Positions 11,480 through 20,807 of a stretch of DNA of 64,000 nucleotides are shown here, in pieces (position 1 is the stretch's first letter; every line of letters begins with the position of its first letter). The position numbers and the translations under genes were made by a program. This stretch comes from Saccharibacillus sacchari DSM 19268 (GTDB taxonomy: Bacteria; Bacillota; Bacilli; Paenibacillales; Paenibacillaceae). The notes beneath the pieces are model-generated. The model had not been told where the DNA came from and searched no databases. It saw nothing but the letters and a program-made list of their open reading frames with translations. The stretch is from assembly GCF_000585395.1 (NCBI RefSeq), contig NZ_KK073875.1:783311-847310 (forward strand), given 5' to 3'.

Positions 11480-11504
11480 AATTAGGTTGGAAACCTACCT
11501 AATT
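11480..11504. promoter_or_regulatory. candidate MarR operator
   Basis: AATTAGGT (11480-11487) and ACCTAATT (11497-11504) form a perfect inverted repeat with 9 nt between. It lies 8 nt after a possible -10 TATACT (11467-11472, with TTGTGT 17 nt before it), so binding would block the hydrolase promoter. Confidence 0.7.
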
Positions 11505-11530
11505 ATACTCATACACATGGAGGAATCGCA

Positions 11531-12736
11531 ATGCTGCGTAAAAATAAACAATTCCCTGAACCGCCGGGCGAATATATCGTCGGCTTGAACGAAATGTCTT
11601 TTACCGATCCGACGCGTCAAGGTCTCTTCGACTTTGCGCCGGACGAATTCAGGGAAATTCCTATTCTGATCTTCTACCCGTCCGACAATGCGCAAAACCG
11701 CGAACCGTCGCTGTATTCTTTCAAAGAAGAAGCCGAATCGTTCAAAAAGGCAAGCAAAGGAATCGTATCCGCCAACAACCGATTCATGCCTATTCCCGCG
11801 TACCGCGATCTGCCCGTTTCCGAAAATCAAGAACGGTATCCGGTCGTCTTTTTCAACCACGGGTATTCCAGCCATATGATGCAAAACGTCGTTCTGTGCT
11901 GCGATTTAGCCAGTCAAGGATATATCGTCGTTTCTGTCGGCCACCCGTACGAAGCCAGCGCGATCCGGTATCCCGACGGTCGGATCGTGATGGCGGACGA
12001 ATCGATCGGCAATGAATTCAAGCAAACGATGGCACGCAATCAGCCGACGTTCAAAACCATGAAAAAACAAAGTTACAGCGATGAAGAAATCGGGCCTGCC
12101 GCCGCACATTTTTTCGAAAATTTCAAATCCACGAAAGTATGGAAACATATCCGAATTTGGGCCGATGACAATATTTTTATCGCCGATATGCTGGAGCAGC
12201 TGAACGGACAAGCGTCGGGTTCCCTTTTCGCAGGCAAACTGGATCTGGAGCTCGGCTTCGGCATTACCGGCCATTCCTACGGAGGCTGCACGGCCAGCCA
12301 AGTCTGTCTCGACGATCCCCGGTTTGTTTGCGGAGTCAATATCGACGCGCCCACTTACGGCGAGTATTGGGATCGGGATTTGCAAAAGCCGTTCATGATT
12401 TTGGGCAGCGAACTGATGGACCTGCTGGCGCGGCCTAATTTTCTGGCGAATTCGAACGACGCGTATTTCATCATCGTCGAAAACACGCAGCATATGGACT
12501 TTACCGACATGATCTTCTACGCGCCGCAGCTCAAGCTGCTGAAATTGCTCGGCAAACGCGACAAGACGCTGCTGCGGAACGTTCTGTCGTCGTATCATCT
12601 TGCTTTTTTCAAGCGGTATTTGCGAAGAAAAGAAAATGCCGATATGGACAACCTGAAGTTTGAAGGCGTACGCGTGCGCAGCAAAAAAGCGGCGAATCCG
12701 TTCCGAAACCACCCGACATCGGTTTCCGAAATATAA
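11531..12736 (+). CDS. alpha/beta hydrolase, platelet-activating-factor acetylhydrolase-like
   Basis: A 401-residue cytoplasmic-looking esterase or lipase without a signal peptide. The oxyanion region PVVFFNHGYSSHM, the strand VSVGHPYEA, and the nucleophile elbow GITGHSYGGCTA (Ser about residue 249) are of the PAF-acetylhydrolase group. The order of these motifs and the length agree with that family; the true substrate is unknown and the residue pairing for Asp and His is only guessed (GVNIDAPTYG; ENTQHMDFTD). It starts with ATG after TGGAGG. A MarR gene diverges from it and an inverted repeat sits between, so it is probably inducible. A terminator follows. Confidence 0.78.
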   Translation: MLRKNKQFPEPPGEYIVGLNEMSFTDPTRQGLFDFAPDEFREIPILIFYPSDNAQNREPSLYSFKEEAESFKKASKGIVSANNRFMPIPAYRDLPVSENQERYPVVFFNHGYSSHMMQNVVLCCDLASQGYIVVSVGHPYEASAIRYPDGRIVMADESIGNEFKQTMARNQPTFKTMKKQSYSDEEIGPAAAHFFENFKSTKVWKHIRIWADDNIFIADMLEQLNGQASGSLFAGKLDLELGFGITGHSYGGCTASQVCLDDPRFVCGVNIDAPTYGEYWDRDLQKPFMILGSELMDLLARPNFLANSNDAYFIIVENTQHMDFTDMIFYAPQLKLLKLLGKRDKTLLRNVLSSYHLAFFKRYLRRKENADMDNLKFEGVRVRSKKAANPFRNHPTSVSEI

Positions 12737-12744
12737 GCATCGGA

Positions 12745-12775
12745 AAAGCCGCTTCTTATGACAGAAGCGGCTTTG
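12745..12775. terminator. terminator between hydrolase and GGDEF-EAL genes
   Basis: AAAGCCGCTTC (12745-12755) pairs with GAAGCGGCTTT (12764-12774). It lies between convergent genes and could act both ways. Confidence 0.75.
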
Positions 12776-12881
12776 ACGTTCAGCGGGATGCATCCCGATC
12801 AATTCGTCGCGCGCGATAAGCCGGACTTTATTGGAGCTTGCCAGCTGCTTGGCCTTGCTCTGTCTTTTTGCCATGCTTGTT

Positions 12882-15176
12882 TTATTGCTTCGACGCATTC
12901 TGCGTATCCATGCCCCGCCTGAACTCGTCGGCGGGGACGGGGCGTCCGAACAGGTAACCTTGCACTTCGTCGCAGCCGTTTTCTTTGAGGAAAGCGAGCT
13001 GTTCCTCGTTCTCCACGCCTTCCGCGATCACGGTGATTCTGAGGTTGTGCGCCATCGAGATGATGGCTTTGACGATATCGCGGTCGCCCAGATCGGTCTC
13101 GACGTCCTGGACGAAAGAACGGTCTACTTTGAGGCGGCTGATCGGCAGCCTTTTCAAGTAATTCAACGAGCTATAGCCGGTCCCAAAATCGTCGATCGAA
13201 ATATGGACGCCCAGATCGCGAAGCTGTCGCATTTTCTCCGAAGCGGATTCCACGTCCATCGTCATCCCTTCCGTGATTTCCAACTCCAGAAATTGCGGCG
13301 GATAGCCGGTCTCGTCCAAAACGCTGCGGATCAACTCGACCAGATTGCGCTGCCGGAATTGCCTCGGAGACAAATTGATCCCCATGATAAAAGGTTCGTA
13401 TCCTTCATCGATCCAGTGCTTGCCCTGCCTGCACGCCGTTCGAAGCACCCACTCCCCGATGGGAATAATCAAACCCGTTTCTTCGGCCAACGGGATGAAG
13501 TCGGCCGGAGAGACCCATTCGCTGCTGCCCCGATGCCAGCGGAGCAGCGCCTCCGCTCCGATCCGCTGCTCCGGAAACAGCGAAATTTGCGGCTGATAAT
13601 ACAGATGCAATTCGTTTTTCTCCAAGGATTTGCGCAGGTCGTTCTCCAACAGGATTCTTGCCCCGGTCTTCGTCTCGTCTTCCGCATCGTACACGGCATA
13701 GGTATCTTTGCCGGCTTCTTTGGCTTTGTACATGGCGGCATCCGCATGCTGCAGCAGCGCGGCCGCGTTATTGCCATGCTCCGGATAGATGCTGATCCCG
13801 ACGCTCGGCGTGACGAACAATTCATAGCCGCCGACTTCGAACGGTTCGGCGAACGCGTCGAGAATCCGTTGGGCCGTAGCTCCGGCTTCCGACGCTCGCC
13901 AATCCTCCGTCAAAATCGTGAACTCGTCGCCGCCGTGACGCGCGATGAACGCCTCGGCGTCCAGCGAACTTTTCAACCGTGCGGCGATTTGCGCGAGCAA
14001 CGCGTCGCCCGCGCCGTGTCCCAGCGAATCATTGACTGTCTTGAACCGATCCAGATCCACGTACAGAATCGATAATTTGTCGCCGCTCCGCAAAGCTTCG
14101 GCGATCGAACGACTCAGCTTTTCCTGAAAAGAACGACGGTTCGGCAAACCTGTCAAGCTGTCATGATACGCCATTCGGTAGATCAATGAAGCGGAACGGT
14201 CCTGCTCGATCGCCAATCGGGCCAAATACCCGGTTTTGCGAATCAGCTCCATCTCTTTTTCCGTCGGCAGCCGCTTCACTTCGTAATACATCGCGAAAGT
14301 GCCCAAAATCTCGCCTTCCCCATCGATTAGCGGAAGCGACCAGCCTGCGCGAAGACCGTTCCGAAGAGCGATATCCCGGTAAAGCTCCCAAAGTTCGCTA
14401 TGCTCGATATCCTCGACGATCACGATTTCTTTTCTTGACACCGACGCGCCGCACGAACCGCCCCGTTCGCCGACCTTGACGCCTTCTACCTCGTTCATAT
14501 AATCGTCCGGCAAACTTGGGGCAGCAAGATTGGACAACGTGCGGCTTTTTTTGTTATAGCGATGAATCGAGCATTTGGCTCCCGTCTGGTATTCCGCCAT
14601 ATGCAGCAGCTTGTCCAGCGTTTCCTCGAGCGGGGTGGATTTGGCGATCATTTCAAGCACTTTGTTTTGGGCATCCAATATGCGGACCGATTGCTCCTGT
14701 TCCGTGATGTCCCGGGAAATGCCGAGCAACCCCGCGACTTCGCCGTTTTTCAAGATCGGTACGATGGTCGCGTTGACCGTGACCAGCCCGCCCGTTTTCG
14801 AGCGGAATGAAAATTCCAGCGTTCCCGTACGTTTTTCCGCAAAAGCGGCTTGAAAGCCGGCTTTCGATTTCGGCACGTCCGCGGGAAGCAGAAAACGATT
14901 GAAATCCGAATACCGAAGCTCTTCCCGACTGTAGCCGCTCATTTTTTCGCCGCTGGGATTGATATCCATGATACTGCCTTCGGCATCCAGCAGAAAAACG
15001 GCGTCGGTACTGAAGGTGTACAACGAGCGGTAAATGTTTTGCTCTTCCGCAAGCAGCGGAAAAGCGGCGGCTTGACCGTCGTTTGCAGAATATTCCGAGA
15101 GCGGCTTTTCCGAGCGGCCGGAATCGTCTTGGTTCTGCATATGCGGAAATTGTCCTTTTTTCTCCGATTCGTCCAT
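12882..15176 (-). CDS. PAS-GAF-GGDEF-EAL protein (c-di-GMP turnover)
   Basis: A 764-residue soluble signalling protein for cyclic di-GMP. In order: a PAS domain (about 45-165; DAEGSIMDINPSGEKMSGYSRE), a GAF domain (about 175-330), a diguanylate cyclase domain (about 340-500) with an intact RHGGDEF motif, and an EAL phosphodiesterase domain (about 510-755) with intact EALLRWHR and the later DDFGTGYSSL. Both catalytic motifs look complete, so it may be bifunctional or switchable. No membrane segment is seen, so the signal is cytoplasmic. ATG start with only a weak ribosome site. It stands alone, between convergent and same-strand genes of unrelated function. Confidence 0.93.
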   Translation of the reverse strand: MDESEKKGQFPHMQNQDDSGRSEKPLSEYSANDGQAAAFPLLAEEQNIYRSLYTFSTDAVFLLDAEGSIMDINPSGEKMSGYSREELRYSDFNRFLLPADVPKSKAGFQAAFAEKRTGTLEFSFRSKTGGLVTVNATIVPILKNGEVAGLLGISRDITEQEQSVRILDAQNKVLEMIAKSTPLEETLDKLLHMAEYQTGAKCSIHRYNKKSRTLSNLAAPSLPDDYMNEVEGVKVGERGGSCGASVSRKEIVIVEDIEHSELWELYRDIALRNGLRAGWSLPLIDGEGEILGTFAMYYEVKRLPTEKEMELIRKTGYLARLAIEQDRSASLIYRMAYHDSLTGLPNRRSFQEKLSRSIAEALRSGDKLSILYVDLDRFKTVNDSLGHGAGDALLAQIAARLKSSLDAEAFIARHGGDEFTILTEDWRASEAGATAQRILDAFAEPFEVGGYELFVTPSVGISIYPEHGNNAAALLQHADAAMYKAKEAGKDTYAVYDAEDETKTGARILLENDLRKSLEKNELHLYYQPQISLFPEQRIGAEALLRWHRGSSEWVSPADFIPLAEETGLIIPIGEWVLRTACRQGKHWIDEGYEPFIMGINLSPRQFRQRNLVELIRSVLDETGYPPQFLELEITEGMTMDVESASEKMRQLRDLGVHISIDDFGTGYSSLNYLKRLPISRLKVDRSFVQDVETDLGDRDIVKAIISMAHNLRITVIAEGVENEEQLAFLKENGCDEVQGYLFGRPVPADEFRRGMDTQNASKQ

Positions 15177-15328
15177 GGCTGATCATCTACCCTTTCGCGT
15201 TCCTTCTTATCTCAAAGTACCTTAATTCGCGGTCGCTGTAACAAAAGATGGATCGAAATACTTAATTTTATCTCAGCAGGCGTACGAATACCAGAATTAA
15301 TGAAGCAAAAATCCGCAAACGCGCCAAA

Positions 15329-15364
15329 AAACCGGAAATGTCCCCGACGGACGATTCCGGTTCT
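15329..15364 (-). terminator. terminator after the second MarR gene
   Basis: On the minus strand AACCGGAA pairs with TTCCGGTT and a T run follows. It ends the DoxX-MarR transcript. Confidence 0.7.
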
Positions 15365-15391
15365 CGCTGATGCCCTGTTCGTGTTCCTGCT

Positions 15392-15817
15392 CTACGCATC
15401 CGACCTCGGAGCGTTCAAGCCTACTTTTTTCAACAGTTCGATCAACTGCTCTTTTTCTTGCCGGGACAACACGGAAAATTGGTCCGAGATCGCTTCGACA
15501 TGCTTGGGAAAAATTTCGTCGAATCGGGCTTTTCCCTCTGCCGTCAATTCTACTTTGGATTCCCGTCCGTCTTCCGGATTCTGCCGGCGAACGACCAACT
15601 TCTGCTTCTCCAGCTTGTTGATCACGTACGTGATGCTGCCGCTCGGAATCGAAAATTTTTCGCTTATTTTTTGAACGGGGTGCGGCCCTTTGCTGTATAG
15701 CAGTTCCAAAATGCGAAAACTGTCCAGACTCAACTTATAGCTTTTGATTTCTTTTACGATATTGTTGCCGAGCACTTCGGACGATTTGCCCCAAATCCGA
15801 AAGAGTCGAAGATCCAA
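15392..15817 (-). CDS. MarR-family transcriptional regulator
   Basis: A 141-residue winged-helix regulator. The helix-turn-helix is HPVQKISEKFSIPSGSITYVINKLEKQKLV and the wing has RRQNPEDGRESKVELTAEG. It starts at TTG 15817, with CAGGAG 9 nt upstream; there is no better ATG. It lies 61 nt downstream of a DoxX gene on the same strand and both diverge from a luciferase-like monooxygenase. Three copies of a TCCTAA/TTAGGA operator-like sequence sit in that shared gap, so this protein probably represses all three genes. MarR proteins of this setting often answer quinones or electrophiles, which is inference here. Confidence 0.88.
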   Translation of the reverse strand: MDLRLFRIWGKSSEVLGNNIVKEIKSYKLSLDSFRILELLYSKGPHPVQKISEKFSIPSGSITYVINKLEKQKLVVRRQNPEDGRESKVELTAEGKARFDEIFPKHVEAISDQFSVLSRQEKEQLIELLKKVGLNAPRSDA

Positions 15818-15878
15818 CTGCGTGTTCTCCTGATTGGTATCGATGAAAAGTCCTCCCCGAGAACCGGCCGGCTGCCAG

Positions 15879-16235
15879 TTATCCGAATAGTTGCTGCATA
15901 TGAATCAATAAGACGACGGCGCCGAGTACCAGCAAAATGAACGGCATCATCATATTCTTCATTGTGTCCTTAATTTTGATATGCGTCAATAAGGCTCCGA
16001 TCATGGTAGCTACGACCAACAGCGCGCCCCAAGCGGCTAACGTTCCGTTCCAGATCCCCGCGATCAGAAGAACTGCGGCGCCGACTTCGACCAATCCCGA
16101 AAAAACGCGGAACCAAGCCGGATAGCCGTAGGTTTGAAAATTGTCGACCATTTGTTTGGAGCCGAACTTCATCATTCCGAACATAATAAAACCGATACCC
16201 AACAAAATTTGCAAAACGATAGAAAGAATAGCCAT
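15879..16235 (-). CDS. DoxX-family membrane protein
   Basis: A 118-residue integral membrane protein with four hydrophobic helices, beginning MAILSIVLQILLGIGFIMFGMMKF, then a central GLVEVGAAVLLIAGIWNG, and ending in a hydrophobic LVLGAVVLLIHM. The first-helix GxGFxxxGxxK pattern is the DoxX signature. Such proteins are linked to quinone or thiol redox stress but their chemistry is poorly defined. ATG start after AGAGGGG. It is the first gene of a pair with a MarR regulator and faces a flavin-dependent monooxygenase, a common detoxification grouping. Confidence 0.85.
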   Translation of the reverse strand: MAILSIVLQILLGIGFIMFGMMKFGSKQMVDNFQTYGYPAWFRVFSGLVEVGAAVLLIAGIWNGTLAAWGALLVVATMIGALLTHIKIKDTMKNMMMPFILLVLGAVVLLIHMQQLFG

Positions 16236-16263
16236 GAGTAGTAACCCCTCTTTTTTTGATTTA

Positions 16264-16277
16264 CCCTACATTTAGGA
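16264..16277. promoter_or_regulatory. MarR operator-like box 1
   Basis: CCCTACATTTAGGA is a degenerate copy of the box found twice more in this gap. It lies nearest the DoxX start. Confidence 0.6.
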
Positions 16278-16285
16278 TGAATTAA

Positions 16286-16299
16286 TCCTAACATTAGGA
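16286..16299. promoter_or_regulatory. MarR operator-like box 2
   Basis: TCCTAACATTAGGA is palindromic in 12 of 14 positions and is the strongest copy, upstream of doxX. Confidence 0.75.
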
Positions 16300-16362
16300 T
16301 TTTAGGTTTGTCAATTCATTTTTCTTTACTTTTTTGAGCCCAATCAGATTGACGAATGATAA

Positions 16363-16375
16363 TCCTAATGTTAGG
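16363..16375. promoter_or_regulatory. MarR operator-like box 3
   Basis: TCCTAATGTTAGG is the exact reverse complement of box 2 (minus its last base), placed 50 nt before the monooxygenase start. It suggests that the same regulator controls both directions. Confidence 0.75.
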
Positions 16376-16425
16376 CTATTTTCAGATTAAATATTTTTTA
16401 TTCTTTTTTAAAAAGGAGTCCGCCC

Positions 16426-17490
16426 ATGAATACTTATTCTTCTGATATGGAATTCGGCATCAGTACCTTTTTGGAGGCCAATCCAAGAACGTCTTCAACA
16501 ACTCATGCCGAGCGAATCCGACAATCGATCGACGAAATTGTGCTTGCCGAGCAGGCAGGCTTGGATGTCTACGCGATCGGAGAGCATCATCGGATCGAAT
16601 ACGCCAGTTCCGCCCCGGCGGTCATTTTGGCCGCGGGTGCCGCAAAAACAAGCAAGATCCGTTTGTCGAGCGCCGTAACCGTATTGTCTTCGGCAGATCC
16701 GGTACGCGTGTATCAGGATTTCGCCACCGTCGACGCAATATCGAACGGCCGCGCCGAAATCATGGCCGGGCGCGGATCGTTTATCGAATCGTTCCCCCTA
16801 TTCGGTTACGACTTGGATCATTACCATGAACTGTTCGAGCAAAAGCTGGATCTGATGCTGCGCATCCGCGATTCGGAGAAAGTGACTTGGGAAGGCAAAC
16901 ATCGGCCGGCTATCCATGATTTGGGTGTCTATCCGCGTTCCGAACAAAACCCTTTGCCCGTCTGGATCGGAACAGGCGGCAGTCCTGAATCCGCCGTCCG
17001 CGCGGGAGTCTTGGGACTGCCTGTATGCTTTGCGATTATCGGCGGCATGCCGGAACGCTTCGCGTCGCTGGTCAAAATGTACAAAGAAGCCGGTATTCGC
17101 GCGGGACATGACCCGTCGAAGCTTCAGGTGTCGGTGCATTCGCACGGCTTTATCGGGGAAAACGACGCGGAGGTCGCGGATCGGTATTTCCCGGCCACGG
17201 TCGATATCGTCAATACGATCAGTAAGGAAAGAGGCTTTTCGGCTTACAACCGGCAGTCGTTCGAAGCTTCCCGAAGCCTCCGCGGCGCTTTTTATGTCGG
17301 CGATCCCGAATATGTGGCAGAGAAAATCGTGCTTCTGCGCAAAAATCTGGGACTGACGCGTTTCTTGATGCATGTCGACGTATCCGCTCTGCCGCACAGC
17401 GACGTGATGCGCACAATCGAGCTGTTCGGAACGAAAGTCGTCCCGATCGTGCAAAAAGAGTTGGCTCGTATAGAAGGAAGCCGGAGCTAA
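16426..17490 (+). CDS. LLM-class flavin-dependent oxidoreductase
   Basis: A 354-residue luciferase-like monooxygenase-fold enzyme that would use reduced FMN. Family traits are the N-terminal strand MEFGISTFLEANP, AGLDVYAIGEHHRIEYASSAPAV, then LSSAVTVLSSADPVRVYQDFATVD and the FMN-phosphate-binding GRAEIMAGRGSFIES. It matches the Atu2307/SP_0267-type subgroup, whose substrates are unknown. Length is usual. ATG after AAGGAG. It diverges from doxX-marR and has an operator-like box in its promoter, so it is probably induced by an electrophile or quinone-like compound (inference). Confidence 0.88.
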   Translation: MNTYSSDMEFGISTFLEANPRTSSTTHAERIRQSIDEIVLAEQAGLDVYAIGEHHRIEYASSAPAVILAAGAAKTSKIRLSSAVTVLSSADPVRVYQDFATVDAISNGRAEIMAGRGSFIESFPLFGYDLDHYHELFEQKLDLMLRIRDSEKVTWEGKHRPAIHDLGVYPRSEQNPLPVWIGTGGSPESAVRAGVLGLPVCFAIIGGMPERFASLVKMYKEAGIRAGHDPSKLQVSVHSHGFIGENDAEVADRYFPATVDIVNTISKERGFSAYNRQSFEASRSLRGAFYVGDPEYVAEKIVLLRKNLGLTRFLMHVDVSALPHSDVMRTIELFGTKVVPIVQKELARIEGSRS

Positions 17491-17548
17491 ATGATCATGC
17501 CGAGCGCTTAAGCCTCTTTTTCGATTTTGATTCGATAATCAATCATGC

Positions 17549-17589
17549 CAAAGACTCTTCTCCAGCCAGCAGCCGAAGAAGAGTCTTTG
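17549..17589. terminator. hairpin between convergent LLM and GH42 genes
   Basis: A perfect 13-bp stem: CAAAGACTCTTCT (17549-17561) with AGAAGAGTCTTTG (17577-17589). There is no clear T tract, but its position between convergent genes suits a bidirectional terminator. Confidence 0.65.
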
Positions 17590-17619
17590 ATGTGCCTTTA
17601 TGTTTTGTCCGTAAACCGT

Positions 17620-19701
17620 TTAATCGGAAACCGAACTTTTCGCCAAAATAGCGACTCCGTATGCCGGCAGATCAAGCTCGCCTTCCGTAATCGAAGCGCC
17701 GAGCAGATCCGTATAATCTTCTTTTACTGTGATGCGCGCGGAATCGGCTCCGTAATTCAGCAGGAAGACGCGCTCCGATCCGTCATCCGCCTCGCGAATG
17801 CCGACTTCGACTTGCTCGGGCGCTTGCAGCCATGCGGAAGTCGGCGAGTTCAGTGCAAGCAAATTCAAAAGGTTTTCGACTGCTTCGTCGCTGAATGCCG
17901 CTCCGTAATACCAAGCTTCGCCCGATCCGTGCTTGCGTCTCGTCAATGCCGGACTGCCTGCGTAATAATCGCTTGCATATTCGGCCAATACTTCGACCGC
18001 GGGATCTTCCACTTGCAAAATATCGTTGAAGGCTTCGGCAAACGTCTCCGGGGATTCTCCGTGCGAAGTCGTCCAACGCAGTGCCGGCGCTTTTACCGTT
18101 CCCTTGATCAGCGTAAAGTCCTCTACCGTGATTCCGCACAGCTCCGCAACGGGTCCCGGGAACGGCTGCATCCGGCAATGTCCGTGAATATTCTTGTAGC
18201 CGGTCCGTGCGCCGAAGATCAGTTTGCCGCCGCGTTCGACATAAGTCTTCAGCAGTTCGGCCGTTTCTTCAGTCAAAATAGCCGCATGCGGATACACCAG
18301 CACCTGATACCGAAGCAGCTTGTCCAAGTCCGCGCCGACCGCCGACAACGAGACGCAATCGACCGGGATATGCCGATACTGAAGTCTTTTGAACCAGGCA
18401 TTGGTGCTGCGTGCGGTCAACGGTCCGTGCCAGACATCGAACTCCCCGTCCCAGTCGTTGTCGTAATCGCGCAGAATCGCGATATTCGCTTTGTACGTCG
18501 TGCCCGCGATCATGTCCCCGATCTGCGCAAACTCGCGTCCCACCTGCTCCGCTTCGCGCACTCTGCGATTCGGCCGGTTGTGGTAATCGTTCAATCCGTG
18601 CCAATAGATTTCCGTGCCGACCGTAGCCGTGCGCCAGCGAAAATACAGCACCAAATCCGCTCCGTGCAGCACCGACTGGTACGTCCACAACCGCATCTGT
18701 CCCGGACGCGGCGACGGCATATCGATCCGATTCACCCAACCGCCCGGCCCCGCCTGCTGCTCCATGATGCAAAAGTTCGGCGAAATATCGCGCGCGGCGC
18801 TCAGATTCAGACTCCATTTCCGATCCAACAGCGGATTTTCGTCAGCACTCGGGAAAATGGTCGAAAACTGCGGATACGAGTCGTAGGAGAAAAAGTCCAG
18901 CAGCTCATCCGTCAGCGCATGGCTGTCCAAATGACCGAACAAACCGTTGGTCGTGATCCAATGGTTCGGCGCGACTTCGCGCAAAATATCGGCCTGAATG
19001 CGAGCGAATTCGATCACGCTATCCGAAATAAATCGCTTTTCGTCCAGAGCCAGATGCGGGTTCGGCGAATCGGCAACCGTGGGGCGCGGCAAATGAACCT
19101 GCTCCCACTCCGTATAAGTTTGGCTCCAAACGACGGTTCCCCAAGCTCTGTTAAGCGCATCCAACGTTCCGTATTTGCGTTTTGCCCATTCGCGGAACGC
19201 AGCATGATCGGCTTCGGCATAGAAGACATTGGTCTCGCAGTTGAATTCATTGTCGAGCTGCCAACCGATGATTGCCGGATGATCTTTGAAATGCTCAGCC
19301 ATTTCCCGGGTAATGATTGCGCAGAATTCACGATATTTCGGGCTGTTGTAGTTGTAATGACGTCTCATTCCGTGCCGATACAACGTTCCGTCGGCTGCCG
19401 CGTTCAATACTTCCGGGTAGTTATGCGTCAACCAAGCCGGCGGCGTCGCGGTTGGCGTTCCCATAATCACTTGAAGGCCGTAACGATGCGCGGCACTCAA
19501 CGCCCGATCAAACAGTTCGAATTCAAACACGCCCTCTTCCGGTTCGAATAATGCCCAAGCGAATTCTCCGATCCGAATCGTGGAAATGTTCATGTCCCGC
19601 ATCCGTTTGAAATCGTCTTCCCATAGTTCTTCGGACCAATGTTCCGGGTAATAACAGACGCCTAATTGCAGCGTGTCGAGCTTGATCGATTTCGCTATCA
19701 T
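17620..19701 (-). CDS. GH42 beta-galactosidase
   Basis: A 693-residue family 42 glycosidase, intracellular (no signal peptide), that releases galactose from short beta-galactosides or galactan oligomers. The N-terminus QLGVCYYPEHW is the family hallmark; the acid/base region WQLDNEFNCET lies about residue 145-155. A trimerisation-type domain and a small C-terminal beta domain follow. I start at ATG 19701, since GGAGG lies 8 nt upstream; the frame is open for 18 codons more without a site. It diverges from an AraC regulator, its probable activator. B. subtilis GanA-type enzymes are similar in size. Galactan rather than lactose is the more likely substrate, as no lactose genes are nearby. Confidence 0.92.
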   Translation of the reverse strand: MIAKSIKLDTLQLGVCYYPEHWSEELWEDDFKRMRDMNISTIRIGEFAWALFEPEEGVFEFELFDRALSAAHRYGLQVIMGTPTATPPAWLTHNYPEVLNAAADGTLYRHGMRRHYNYNSPKYREFCAIITREMAEHFKDHPAIIGWQLDNEFNCETNVFYAEADHAAFREWAKRKYGTLDALNRAWGTVVWSQTYTEWEQVHLPRPTVADSPNPHLALDEKRFISDSVIEFARIQADILREVAPNHWITTNGLFGHLDSHALTDELLDFFSYDSYPQFSTIFPSADENPLLDRKWSLNLSAARDISPNFCIMEQQAGPGGWVNRIDMPSPRPGQMRLWTYQSVLHGADLVLYFRWRTATVGTEIYWHGLNDYHNRPNRRVREAEQVGREFAQIGDMIAGTTYKANIAILRDYDNDWDGEFDVWHGPLTARSTNAWFKRLQYRHIPVDCVSLSAVGADLDKLLRYQVLVYPHAAILTEETAELLKTYVERGGKLIFGARTGYKNIHGHCRMQPFPGPVAELCGITVEDFTLIKGTVKAPALRWTTSHGESPETFAEAFNDILQVEDPAVEVLAEYASDYYAGSPALTRRKHGSGEAWYYGAAFSDEAVENLLNLLALNSPTSAWLQAPEQVEVGIREADDGSERVFLLNYGADSARITVKEDYTDLLGASITEGELDLPAYGVAILAKSSVSD

Positions 19702-19921
19702 GCGCAGTCCTCCGTTTTTTCCGCGTACGGGAATTCTTCTGTTTTTCCGGACCAAAAAGGCCCTCCGTACTTTTGATTGTAAACGGATTCCGGGAAACCC
19801 GATATAACGATTTCTTGCGCATATATCATTTTTTTGCGATTATCTAGTCTGCTTTATCTTGTTTTGATGATACAATTAATCAGCTGCATATCAATCATTT
19901 CTTATGACGGGAGGTCATTTC

Positions 19922-20770
19922 ATGCAGGAGCATATTTTTTTCCCTGCGCCTTCTTTGACGCATTTGCTGTGTTATCCGGACTTTATCGGAGGTTATGGCG
20001 ACCATCCGGCGCATGCCGTCGACCGTCCGGCCCGAAGCGGCGATCTTCAGCTTGATCGGCTGTACAATCTGCATATCGTGCGCAGCGGAAAAGGAACCGT
20101 GACTTCCGCCGGACGCGCGTTCCAACTCGGCGCGGGCAGCGGATTTTTATACGGACCGGGCACCGCGCAGCGTTACGCTTCCGATTTCGCGGAACCGTGG
20201 GATATTCGTTGGATTCACTTTTCGTGCGCGGTCGCGGATCGGCTGCTCGGCAATCGCGGACTGGGCGAGGTGTGGATGTTCGGACTGCCGGACGAGACGC
20301 GCGTGCATGACTGCATGGAAAGATTGCTTACGATCGGACGAGCCTCCGATTTCGGAAAAGAAGCCGAAATTTCCGCGCTCTTGTACGAGCTGCTGGCGAA
20401 CCTGGTACACGAAGCTTCGCCGCTGGCTTTGCCCCGCGATCCGTCGATCCCCGGTATTTATGCCGCGGCCGATCGGATTCGCAGCCGGTGCACGGACCCC
20501 GAACTTTCGATCGCCGAGATCGCGGTTTCCAGCGGCTACAGTCCGCCGTACTTCAGCCGCAAGTTTCATCAGTTGATAGGCCGAACGGCAAGCGTCTATT
20601 TGTTGGAAGCCCGCGTGCTTCGCGCCAAACAGCTTTTGGTGTCCACCGACCTCACGGTGAAGGACATCGCGCTTGCCTCGGGCTTTTCTCAAAGCAGTTA
20701 TTTCATTCAATGTTTTCGAAAAGTAGAAAGAATGACGCCGGAGCAGTTTCGGACGAGCAGACGGGCATAA
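19922..20770 (+). CDS. AraC-family transcriptional regulator
   Basis: A 282-residue regulator with an N-terminal cupin-type sensor (about 1-150; the GSGFLYGPGTAQRY and WDIRWIHFSC segments) and a C-terminal double helix-turn-helix (about 180-280), with IAEIAVSSGYSPPYFSRKFHQLIGRTASVYLLEARV and VKDIALASGFSQSSYFIQCFRKVERMTPEQFR. The ATG at 19922 follows GGGAGG at 8 nt; an ATG at 19904 lacks a site. Divergent from the GH42 gene across about 220 nt, it probably senses a galactoside and activates it. I see no obvious direct-repeat operator. Confidence 0.9.
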   Translation: MQEHIFFPAPSLTHLLCYPDFIGGYGDHPAHAVDRPARSGDLQLDRLYNLHIVRSGKGTVTSAGRAFQLGAGSGFLYGPGTAQRYASDFAEPWDIRWIHFSCAVADRLLGNRGLGEVWMFGLPDETRVHDCMERLLTIGRASDFGKEAEISALLYELLANLVHEASPLALPRDPSIPGIYAAADRIRSRCTDPELSIAEIAVSSGYSPPYFSRKFHQLIGRTASVYLLEARVLRAKQLLVSTDLTVKDIALASGFSQSSYFIQCFRKVERMTPEQFRTSRRA

Positions 20771-20807
20771 AACTTTTTTTGCCTGCTGCTCGTTTTTTGA
20801 TTTCAGA

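Noticed and set aside
17545-19551. Plus-strand frame of 668 codons opposite the GH42 gene
   Set aside because: Shadow of a well-supported gene; Arg- and Gln-rich composition with no recognisable domain.
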